Source: Aquirufa sp.
GTDB taxonomy: Bacteria > Bacteroidota > Bacteroidia > Cytophagales > Spirosomataceae
Direction of reading: 5' to 3'
Assembly (NCBI GenBank): GCA_030833145.1
Contig: JAURHT010000041.1
Location: 1-14,720, forward strand
DNA length: 14,720 nt
This document shows positions 8,870-14,720 of this stretch, one piece after another. The stretch's first letter is position 1. The number at the start of each line of letters is the position of its first letter. The notes beneath the pieces are model-generated. The model made no database searches, was not told where the DNA came from, and saw nothing but the letters and a program-made list of their open reading frames with translations. Made by a program: the position numbers and the translations under genes.

Positions 8870-9274
8870 TTATTCAGCTAGGCTTAAAATTATATCGAAT
8901 TCTGCTTTTGCGACGGGTGTTACGGATAAACGGGATTGTTTGATAAGCGCTAAACTAGATAAGCGATCATCTGCTTTCATCGTTTTCAATGTGACCGTTT
9001 TAGCGAATTTTTTAACGGGGATTAATTCGACTACGACCCAACGTGGATCTTCCGTAGTCGGATCAGGAAAGTATTCCCGTTTTACTTCTGCTAATCCTAC
9101 GACTTCCATTCCTTCGTTTGAATGGTAAAAAAAGACCCAATCACCTTTTTTCATCGCCATCATATTGTTCCGGGCTTGGTAATTACGAACGCCGTCCCAC
9201 ACAGATTTCCCCTCCTTAACGAAATCATCCCAAGAATATTTGAAAGGCTCTGATTTTACTAACCAATAATTCAT
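8870..9274 (-). CDS. EVE domain-containing protein
   Basis: The 134-aa protein is a single EVE domain, a PUA-like fold related to thymocyte nuclear protein 1 and thought to read modified bases in nucleic acid. The evidence is the diagnostic opening NYWLVKSEPFKYSWDDF, the WDGVRNYQARNNM block, the KKGDWVFFYHS strand, and VVGLAEVKREYFPDP. The length is that of a stand-alone EVE protein. No nuclease or helicase partner is nearby, so there is no reason from context to call it a restriction or defence component; it sits between menB and the secreted protein with 2-base gaps on each side. The partner or ligand is unknown. The ATG start places the conserved YWL motif at residue 3, as expected. Confidence 0.9.
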   Translation of the reverse strand: MNYWLVKSEPFKYSWDDFVKEGKSVWDGVRNYQARNNMMAMKKGDWVFFYHSNEGMEVVGLAEVKREYFPDPTTEDPRWVVVELIPVKKFAKTVTLKTMKADDRLSSLALIKQSRLSVTPVAKAEFDIILSLAE

Positions 9275-9276
9275 GA

Positions 9277-10101
9277 TTAAGGGAATTTAGGGAATTTAGA
9301 GAAGTCAGGTTTGCGTTTTTCAAGGAAGGCATTCTTGCCTTCTTTGGCCTCGTCCGACAAGTAATAAAGAAGTGTTGCGTTACCTGCTAATTCTTGGATA
9401 CCTGCTTGGCCGTCTAATTCCGCATTAAACGCAGATTTCAACATACGAAGCGCTAAAGGACTCTTTTCTAACATCTTTTCGCACCAGGCTACCGTAGTCT
9501 TTTCTAGCTCTTCTAATGGAACCACTTTATTCACTAATCCCATTTGTAGTGCTTCAGAAGCATCGTATTGATCACACAGGAACCATATTTCTCTCGCTTT
9601 CTTTTGACCTACGACACGGGCCAAATAAGACGCACCAAAACCACCATCGAAAGATCCCACATTCGGTCCAGTTTGGCCAAAACGCGCATTTTCAGCCGCT
9701 ATCGATAAGTCACAAATCACGTGCAATACGTGACCACCACCGATAGCCCAACCAGCTACCATCGCCACGACGGGCTTAGGAATCGTTCTGATTTGACGTT
9801 GTAAGTCTAAAACATTTAAACGTGGAACGGTATCTTTTCCCACATAGCCACCATCTCCACGGACACTTTGATCCCCTCCAGAACAGAACGCTTTTCCGCC
9901 TTCTCCTGTTAAAATAATTACACCCACTTTCGGATCTTGGCGAGCCAATTCCATCGCCTCAGACATTTCCTGGACGGTTAATGGAGTGAAAGCATTGTGT
10001 TTATGAGGTCTATTGATCGAGATTTTCGCAATTCCATTGTAGAATTGAAATAAGATATCCTCGTAGGTTTTGATGGTTTCCCAAGGGAAAGATGAAATCA
10101 T
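9277..10101 (-). CDS. menB: 1,4-dihydroxy-2-naphthoyl-CoA synthase
   Basis: MenB, a crotonase-fold enzyme, closes the second ring of menaquinone by converting o-succinylbenzoyl-CoA to 1,4-dihydroxy-2-naphthoyl-CoA. The 274-aa product shows the crotonase start [16 protein letters not shown], the CoA-site FCSGGDQ (72-78), the oxyanion-hole [11 protein letters not shown] (117-127), and the MenB-specific [14 protein letters not shown] with Ser150 and Asp152 (E. coli Ser161 and Asp163). The tail [17 protein letters not shown] is also MenB-like and sets it apart from generic enoyl-CoA hydratases. Gly145 sits where bicarbonate-dependent (type I) MenB enzymes have Gly, so bicarbonate probably acts as the catalytic base. 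The gene is 7 bases after the DUF2452 gene and 2 before the EVE gene, while menE starts on the other strand about 500 bases away. The last codons contain a 9-base tandem repeat giving KFPKFP. Confidence 0.97.
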   Translation of the reverse strand: MISSFPWETIKTYEDILFQFYNGIAKISINRPHKHNAFTPLTVQEMSEAMELARQDPKVGVIILTGEGGKAFCSGGDQSVRGDGGYVGKDTVPRLNVLDLQRQIRTIPKPVVAMVAGWAIGGGHVLHVICDLSIAAENARFGQTGPNVGSFDGGFGASYLARVVGQKKAREIWFLCDQYDASEALQMGLVNKVVPLEELEKTTVAWCEKMLEKSPLALRMLKSAFNAELDGQAGIQELAGNATLLYYLSDEAKEGKNAFLEKRKPDFSKFPKFP

Positions 10102-10108
10102 AAATGTA

Positions 10109-10555
10109 TTAGTTTGATTCGTTGTATTCTACCTCCCATGTGTGGTCGGCTAATAAAGTTACTTTGGCTAAAAAACGGCTATATTTAAACGATCGGCCCC
10201 ATTCCTCCGGCGCTACTAGGGAAAGTAAGTCTGCTCCGTTTTCTTTTTCGTATAAATAATAGGTCTCACTAATAATGGGTTCGAAACCCATAGCTGCATC
10301 ATAAATGCGCTCTGAAATTTCTTTACGATCTGCTAATAATTTTGCCTGACGCGCTAATACCTCCATCTGCTCGTACAGTTGGTTCATTTGGCGGTCTGTT
10401 TGCTGGCGCATCGCTAGCATAGAACGGCCTTTTACCTTACCCATATCATCCGGTTTGATAACTGCACCTCCTGCCGTATGGGCATAAGGAAGTAAACCTG
10501 GATTTTCGGCTACTTTATCAGGATTAATGGGATTAAAAAAAGCTTCTTCTGACAT
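10109..10555 (-). CDS. DUF2452 domain-containing protein
   Basis: This 148-aa protein matches the DUF2452 family, conserved in Bacteroidota and of unknown function. Recognisable blocks are the opening [38 protein letters not shown] (29-46), the long helical stretch [20 protein letters not shown] through ERIYDA, then [19 protein letters not shown], and the end [14 protein letters not shown]. It has no signal peptide or membrane span, so it is cytoplasmic. The middle helices (about 48-85) may form a coiled coil. Some database entries call relatives 'GTP-binding protein', but I see no P-loop or other GTPase motif here. It is the first gene of the leftward operon and sits 7 bases before menB, which suggests a link to menB expression or function; that is inference from position only. 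Confidence 0.88.
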   Translation of the reverse strand: MSEEAFFNPINPDKVAENPGLLPYAHTAGGAVIKPDDMGKVKGRSMLAMRQQTDRQMNQLYEQMEVLARQAKLLADRKEISERIYDAAMGFEPIISETYYLYEKENGADLLSLVAPEEWGRSFKYSRFLAKVTLLADHTWEVEYNESN

Positions 10556-10568
10556 AAATGGGGCTTAG

Positions 10569-10585
10569 TAAAGGGTGTACCTTTA
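10569..10585. promoter_or_regulatory. Dyad in the divergent menE / DUF2452-menB spacer
   Basis: A perfect 6-bp inverted repeat, TAAAGG (10569-10574) and CCTTTA (10580-10585) around GTGTA, lies in the middle of the 64-base spacer between the two operons. Near-consensus -7 boxes point outwards from it: TAATTTCG on the complement (10601-10594) and AATGTTTG on the plus strand (10605-10612), each one base off TAnnTTTG. The position would suit an operator acting on both operons, but the dyad is short and could be chance. Confidence 0.25.
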
Positions 10586-10619
10586 ATAACCTACGAAATT
10601 AGAGAATGTTTGGTTAATT

Positions 10620-11651
10620 TTGGAAAGATTCTCTAATTATATGCGTCATCTGGCTTCGCTCTTCTTGGATTTACCTGTGGCTGAAACAGAATTTGAACTG
10701 CAAGTCTTTGCTTTTTGCCAGGCTTGGCGAGCGGGTCAAACAGAGTTCACCTTTCACACTTCCGGCTCCACAGGCGAACCAAAGCCTATTGTCATTTCTC
10801 GGGAGCGACTGTATTTATCTGCAAAGATGACTGGAGATTGGTTAAAACTGGAAAAAGGAAATGTGGCCCTATTGTCCTTGCCACCCACTTACATTGCTGG
10901 AGCGATGGTATTAGTGAGGGCGATGGTACACGATTTAGCACTCATTTTAGTTGAACCTTGCCAAAACCCCCTTAGCCAAATCCCTTCTCAAAACATTCAT
11001 TTAGCTTCTTTTGTGCCTACGCAATGGGCGACGATGCTCTCTTCAGGAATTTCACTAAATGTCTATTTTAAAGAGGCAAAAGGGGTTCTGTTAGGCGGCG
11101 CCTCTGTGCCTGACAGCTTGAGAAAAGACTACGGTTTTCCTGTTTATGAAACCTATGGGATGACCGAAACGGTTTCCCATATTGCCTATCGGACTTGGAA
11201 TCAGTCTTATTTTCAAACATTACCAGGTGTTCAAATAGGTCTGAATGACGAAGATTGTTTATTGATTTGTGCTCCGGTGACAGAAAACAAATGGATAGAG
11301 ACGAGAGATGTAGTTGAAATGGTTGATGCGGATCAATTTGTCTTGAGAGGACGTTTAGATCGCGTCATTAATTCAGGCGGTATCAAGTTACAGCCTGAGA
11401 AAATAGAACAGGCATATCGTTCTTTGACCTCCTTACCCCTATTTGTAGCGGGAATTCCAGATGCCTTTTGGGGTCAAAAATTGGTTTTGTTTTTGGAATC
11501 TTCATCACCTGTTTCCATTAACCTAGAAACAGCGCCATTAAGCTCAGCAGAGATTCCGAAAGAAATCATTTGCCTTCCTTCTTTTATTAAAACCGCCACA
11601 GCTAAAATTGATACGGCGAAAACCGTAGCTTTGTATCTTAATTCCCTTTAG
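10620..11651 (+). CDS. menE: O-succinylbenzoate-CoA ligase (AMP-binding enzyme)
   Basis: MenE activates o-succinylbenzoate with ATP and joins it to CoA, giving the substrate of MenB. The 343-aa protein is a compact member of the ANL adenylating superfamily. It carries the phosphate loop TSGSTGEPK (47-55), ETYGMTE (177-183), the ribose-binding Asp230 in ETRDVVE, the hinge RLDRVINSGGIKLQPEKIE (245-263), and a C-terminal TAKIDT whose Lys329 fits the adenylation lysine. It is shorter than typical 450-500-aa ligases, mainly at the N-terminus, as is usual for Bacteroidota MenE. The sequence alone does not prove substrate, but the nearby menB supports it. The start is uncertain: TTG at 10620 or ATG at 10641 (residue 8). 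A candidate -7 box at 10605-10612 would leave almost no leader for the TTG, which favours the ATG. First gene of a four-gene operon. Confidence 0.88.
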   Translation: MERFSNYMRHLASLFLDLPVAETEFELQVFAFCQAWRAGQTEFTFHTSGSTGEPKPIVISRERLYLSAKMTGDWLKLEKGNVALLSLPPTYIAGAMVLVRAMVHDLALILVEPCQNPLSQIPSQNIHLASFVPTQWATMLSSGISLNVYFKEAKGVLLGGASVPDSLRKDYGFPVYETYGMTETVSHIAYRTWNQSYFQTLPGVQIGLNDEDCLLICAPVTENKWIETRDVVEMVDADQFVLRGRLDRVINSGGIKLQPEKIEQAYRSLTSLPLFVAGIPDAFWGQKLVLFLESSSPVSINLETAPLSSAEIPKEIICLPSFIKTATAKIDTAKTVALYLNSL

Positions 11652-12410
11652 ATGAACCCGAATAAATTATCCCGCAGCTTCAAGCTATTCTATGAGTCGC
11701 CCATTAATGTGCCAGCGCCTTACCATTTAGAAGCTGTATTTTCATTTTTACAATTTGATACAGACAAGCCCTCGGTGGCGATTGAAATTCAATACATTGA
11801 TCGCTCGGATTTTTCTCGCGAAGAATTAATTGCGGATGGTTTAGTTCCTGATGATAGCTGGACTTATGAAGGTGAACTGCCATTGGTTTGGCGAGATCGT
11901 TTGATGTCTGCTTTCCAAGAATATGTGACAGGATCTTGCTCACCTAAAGACCAAGAGCCATTTATTACTTTAGAAGCAAATGACACAACGCCCAATGTGC
12001 CTTTGTACTTAGAGCCTCAGGAATCGTTGATTCAAGAATTTATGCAAGCGATGTTCGAAATCGATGGTCGTGAATTACCGCTTTATTTGGGATTTCAATT
12101 TATGGATCGCAAAGGTAATTGGCGCAAAATCGAAGGAGAAATGTCTTTTGCCTCCTTAAGTTTTACGTATCAAGACAGCGAAGAAGGACAGAAAACGGTT
12201 GCTAATTGGGATGAATTACAAGATTTAATGAACCACGTATTTATCGCAGAATTTTCTGCAGATAAGGCCAATCAGAATTGTAAATCGGCTAGTTTAGCCG
12301 TTTATCCAGGAGACGGTTTGTGGTACGTGGCGGGTCATTCACTACGAAAACCGAGTGGAAACAATTATTATTTTGACGAGTTAGAAGAAAAATTACAGTT
12401 CATTTTTTAG
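11652..12410 (+). CDS. Hypothetical protein, possibly with two similar halves
   Basis: I do not recognise this 252-aa protein. It has no signal peptide or hydrophobic span and is acidic, so it is probably soluble and cytoplasmic. Two regions look alike: IEIQYIDR (44-51), followed by SWTYEGE and WRDRLMSAFQEY, resembles LGFQFMDR (146-153), followed by SFTYQDSEEG and WDELQDLMNHVF. That could be an internal duplication of an alpha/beta unit, but the match is weak by eye. The C-terminus is KSASLAVYPGDGLWYVAGHS, then NNYYFDELEEKLQFIF. The ATG directly follows the menE stop codon (TAG ATG), and the aldehyde dehydrogenase starts 2 bases after its stop, so it is translated within the menE operon. Codon use looks like that of its neighbours; I see no sign of recent transfer. 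Confidence 0.75.
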   Translation: MNPNKLSRSFKLFYESPINVPAPYHLEAVFSFLQFDTDKPSVAIEIQYIDRSDFSREELIADGLVPDDSWTYEGELPLVWRDRLMSAFQEYVTGSCSPKDQEPFITLEANDTTPNVPLYLEPQESLIQEFMQAMFEIDGRELPLYLGFQFMDRKGNWRKIEGEMSFASLSFTYQDSEEGQKTVANWDELQDLMNHVFIAEFSADKANQNCKSASLAVYPGDGLWYVAGHSLRKPSGNNYYFDELEEKLQFIF

Positions 12411-12412
12411 CT

Positions 12413-13807
12413 ATGGAAAATCAAATATTAGACGTTTTACTTTTACAGAAATCCGCTTTATTGCGTTTATCTACCTCATCTGCTTCGGATCGCATTTCTA
12501 AATTGCGCAAAATTGAAAGCTATTTGATGCAACATAAAGAGGAATTATGTGATGCCTTGTACGCTGATTTTAAAAAGCCCGCCTCTGAGGTTGTGATTGC
12601 TGAGATGCTAGGTGTGAAGAGAGAAATCAATCACACGATCAAGCATTTGAAATCTTGGATGAAACCTCAATCGGTTTCAACCCCTTTAATGTTATTAGGG
12701 ACGAAAGGATTAGTACAATATGAAGCAAAAGGTCTTTGTTTGATTATTTCTCCTTGGAATTACCCTTTTAATCTGTCGATTTGTCCCTTAGTACACGCAA
12801 TTGCGGCGGGTAATGCGGTGATTTTAAAGCCGTCGGAATTAAGCCCTGCAACTGCGGCATTTATTCAAAAGATGATTTCGTCTTTATTTGATAAAAGTGA
12901 AGTAGCTGTTTTTGAGGGGGATGCCAGTGTTTCTACTTTTTTATTAGAGCAGAAATTTGATCATATCTTCTTCACAGGAAGTCCAGCCATTGGGAAAGTG
13001 GTGATGGCCGCGGCTGCAAAACATTTAACCTCTGTAACGCTTGAATTGGGTGGTAAATCTCCTGCAATTGTGGGCCCAGAAGTGAATGTGGAGGAAGCTG
13101 CAGCTAAAATTGCTTGGGGTAAGTTCTTGAATAATGGCCAAACCTGCATCGCCCCAGACTACTTATATCTGCACGAAAAGCATTATTTCTCTTTTTTAAA
13201 GGCATTAGAGGCTACGGTTGAAACTTTTTATGGTAAGAATGTGGCGAAAAGTAAAGATTATGCCCGTATCGTTAATCGCCGTCATTTTGATCGCATTGTA
13301 TCCTTATTGGACGATGCGAAAGAAAAAGGAGCCCAAGTGCTCTTTGGAGGAAAGACGGATGCCGATGATTGTTTTATCGAACCTACGGTATTGATTAATT
13401 GTACGCCGGATATGCGCATTATGCAGGAAGAGATTTTTGGACCAATCCTACCTGTGATGTCCTATCAAGATGAATTTGAAGTGACGGCAAACATTCGCCA
13501 AGGTGACAAGCCACTCGCTTTGTACGTATTTTCGACGAGCGCGGAGTTTAATCAATATATTTTAGATCATACGAGTTCCGGAACGTCGGTGGTGAATGAT
13601 TGTTTGATACAATTTGGACATAATGAATTGCCATTTGGGGGTGTGAATCACTCTGGAATTGGTAAATCTGGTGGTCATTATGGTTTTGTCGAGTTCTCTA
13701 ACCAAAAATCAGTAGTCATTCAACGAACAAATTTATTAAAGAATTTCTATCCTCCTTATGGCGTGAAAGTGCGTTGGATGATTGATTTTGTGTTAAAATG
13801 GCTATAA
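12413..13807 (+). CDS. NAD(P)-dependent aldehyde dehydrogenase, ALDH3-like
   Basis: The 464-aa enzyme oxidises an aldehyde to the acid with NAD(P). The full active site is visible: PWNYPF with Asn116, the cofactor-region FFTGSPAIGK (186-195), the general base Glu211 in LELGGKS, and the nucleophile Cys245 in NNGQTCIAPDY. EEIFGPILPV (339-348) and the C-terminal LPFGGVNHSGIGKSGGHYG (406-424) are also present. Length near 460, the N-terminal helical region (RKIESYLMQHKEELCDALYADF), and PWNYPFNLSICPLVHAIAAGNA place it with class 3 / coniferyl- or fatty-aldehyde-type enzymes. The C-terminus (YPPYGVKVRWMIDFVLKWL) is amphipathic to hydrophobic and could touch the membrane. The physiological aldehyde is not evident. 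Its last 10 bases overlap the start of the TPR lipoprotein gene, so translational coupling is likely. Confidence 0.93.
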   Translation: MENQILDVLLLQKSALLRLSTSSASDRISKLRKIESYLMQHKEELCDALYADFKKPASEVVIAEMLGVKREINHTIKHLKSWMKPQSVSTPLMLLGTKGLVQYEAKGLCLIISPWNYPFNLSICPLVHAIAAGNAVILKPSELSPATAAFIQKMISSLFDKSEVAVFEGDASVSTFLLEQKFDHIFFTGSPAIGKVVMAAAAKHLTSVTLELGGKSPAIVGPEVNVEEAAAKIAWGKFLNNGQTCIAPDYLYLHEKHYFSFLKALEATVETFYGKNVAKSKDYARIVNRRHFDRIVSLLDDAKEKGAQVLFGGKTDADDCFIEPTVLINCTPDMRIMQEEIFGPILPVMSYQDEFEVTANIRQGDKPLALYVFSTSAEFNQYILDHTSSGTSVVNDCLIQFGHNELPFGGVNHSGIGKSGGHYGFVEFSNQKSVVIQRTNLLKNFYPPYGVKVRWMIDFVLKWL

Positions 13808-14688
13808 GATTATTTATTTTAGGTTTATTTTTTTTAGGATCTTGCCAAAGTTCTCCCGACTCCAAGGGTGAGAAAATTCCTGATCAGCAAGCGATCAACA
13901 CAGGTCAGCAAGCGGAGAAGAATATTCAGTTTTTAACGCTTCAACTGGAAGATCAGCCTAGTGCGAATCTGTATTATTTGCGAGCGAAGAACTATATAAG
14001 TCTGCACGCGTATGGTTTAGCTGATCAGGATATCGAAAAAGCCTTGCGTGATAATCCAGGTGAACCTGATTATTTAGCTCTTTCTGCTATAATTAAGCAG
14101 AAAGTAGAAGATTATGCGACTTCAATTGATCGGGCTAAATTGGTGGAAATTACAGACCTAAATTCTCCTCAAAACACGCTTTTGTTAGTTCAAAATTATT
14201 TTGCTACCAAGCAGATGAGTTTAGGTCGCTATTATTTGAAAAAGATCGATCCTAGCCTCATACCTGCTTCGGATAAGGCTATTTTAAAAGCGGTAAAGGA
14301 CTATGCGGTCTCTGATTCTGCTCGACTATATACTTTGATGGATTCAAAGCCAGCTGACGAATCACCCTTAGTGTACATTTATTATGAGCAGGCCTTGCAA
14401 AATTTAGCTTCTTTGCGTTACCAGCAATTGATTTTAGCAAGTTTGAAGAAATACCCATTGGATCCCTATTTTATGCGTTATTGGGCTCGGTTTTTAGTCA
14501 AAATGAAAAAATATTCACAGGCAGCTTTAGTCTACAAGCAAGTACTGAAGACCTATCCTAAAACGAAATCTTTGCAGGTGGAATTAGTCTATTTTGATTT
14601 GGCCAAACAAGGCAAATTGCCAGTAGAACGGACAGAATCTACTTCTGATTCCCTATCTGTATCATCCGATTCCTTATCTCAAAATTAA
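13798..14688 (+). CDS. TPR-repeat lipoprotein
   Basis: The 296-aa protein begins with a short lipoprotein signal (MAIRLFILGLFFLGSC), with lipobox LGSC and acylated Cys16, so it is anchored in the cell envelope. Tetratricopeptide-like helix pairs follow at about 56-90 (NLYYLRAKNYISLHAYGLADQ and onwards), 124-150, 190-219 and 223-256 (with PYFMRYWARFLVKMKKYSQA). Such solenoids usually bind other proteins; no catalytic motif is seen. The tail after about residue 277 is Ser/Asp-rich, with SDSL occurring twice (SDSLSVSSDSLS), and is probably disordered. The ATG lies 10 bases before the end of the aldehyde dehydrogenase gene in another frame. This start puts the Cys at the proper distance from the N-terminus. 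Partner and function are unknown. Confidence 0.85.
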   Translation: MAIRLFILGLFFLGSCQSSPDSKGEKIPDQQAINTGQQAEKNIQFLTLQLEDQPSANLYYLRAKNYISLHAYGLADQDIEKALRDNPGEPDYLALSAIIKQKVEDYATSIDRAKLVEITDLNSPQNTLLLVQNYFATKQMSLGRYYLKKIDPSLIPASDKAILKAVKDYAVSDSARLYTLMDSKPADESPLVYIYYEQALQNLASLRYQQLILASLKKYPLDPYFMRYWARFLVKMKKYSQAALVYKQVLKTYPKTKSLQVELVYFDLAKQGKLPVERTESTSDSLSVSSDSLSQN

Positions 14689-14690
14689 TC

Positions 14691-14717
14691 AGGCGCTCAT
14701 TTCAATACATTGCGCCT
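14691..14717. terminator. Possible terminator after the menE operon
   Basis: AGGCGC (14691-14696) and GCGCCT (14712-14717) form a perfect GC-rich 6-bp stem with a 15-base loop, starting 3 bases after the lipoprotein stop. No T run is visible because the window ends 3 bases later. Alternatively the complement from the edge reads open to a TGA at 14691-14689 (KAQCIEMSA), so this may be the end of a convergent gene. Neither reading can be settled here. Confidence 0.3.
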
Positions 14718-14720
14718 TAA

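Noticed and set aside
8870..10555. DUF2452 and EVE proteins as part of a defence or toxin-antitoxin system
   Set aside because: EVE domains do occur next to modified-base nucleases, but here there is no nuclease, helicase, ATPase or toxin-like partner. Both genes sit tightly around menB in a housekeeping operon.
10715..10954. A 79-codon frame inside menE in another phase
   Set aside because: It overlaps the adenylate-forming core of menE, including part of its phosphate-loop region, and shows no independent coding evidence.
1..14720. Mobile elements, CRISPR arrays, tRNA or rRNA genes
   Set aside because: I saw no transposase or integrase motifs, no regularly spaced repeats, no terminal inverted repeats with target duplications, and no tRNA-like or rRNA-like stretches. 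Nearly all of the window is intact coding sequence.

Overview
The window looks like chromosomal housekeeping DNA from a member of the Bacteroidota, most likely a Cytophagales-type bacterium. Supporting signs are moderate-to-low GC, A/T-rich leaders without clear Shine-Dalgarno sites, promoter boxes resembling TAnnTTTG, a DUF5686 outer-membrane protein, a DUF2452 protein, a topoisomerase I ending in C-terminal repeats with a basic tail, and menaquinone genes. The genus cannot be fixed from this sequence alone.

Layout. At the left edge the 5' part of an aconitase gene is read leftwards (1-406). A 170-base divergent spacer follows, then a rightward block: a DUF5686 outer-membrane protein with a TTG start (577-2874), topA (2970-5459) with its own promoter-like boxes, and folD (5464-6354). 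folD meets a leftward block tail to tail with a 4-base overlap. A perfect 14-bp hairpin with A and T tracts lies inside the last codons of the opposing methyltransferase gene and probably terminates folD transcription. The leftward block, in transcription order, is a DUF2452 protein (10555-10109), menB (10101-9277), an EVE-domain protein (9274-8870), a secreted protein of unknown function with a Tyr/Gly/Ser/Pro-rich insert (8867-7260), and an RlmI-like methyltransferase with a TTG start (7256-6351). Gaps are only 2 to 7 bases, so this reads as one operon.

A 64-base spacer separates it from a second rightward operon: menE (10620-11651), an unrecognised 252-aa protein (11652-12410), an aldehyde dehydrogenase (12413-13807) and a TPR lipoprotein (13798-14688). 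These genes abut, lie two bases apart, or overlap by 10 bases.

How the genes relate. MenE makes o-succinylbenzoyl-CoA and MenB cyclises it, so two consecutive steps of menaquinone synthesis are encoded in two operons starting back to back from one short spacer. The other menaquinone genes are not in view. The remaining genes cover the TCA cycle, DNA supercoiling, one-carbon metabolism, probable RNA methylation, aldehyde oxidation and the cell envelope.

I found no mobile element, CRISPR array, tRNA or rRNA, and no convincing undescribed multi-gene system. The items most worth a second look are the terminator embedded in coding sequence, the TTG starts, the YSP-repeat secreted protein, the arrangement around menB/menE, and the unrecognised 252-aa protein.
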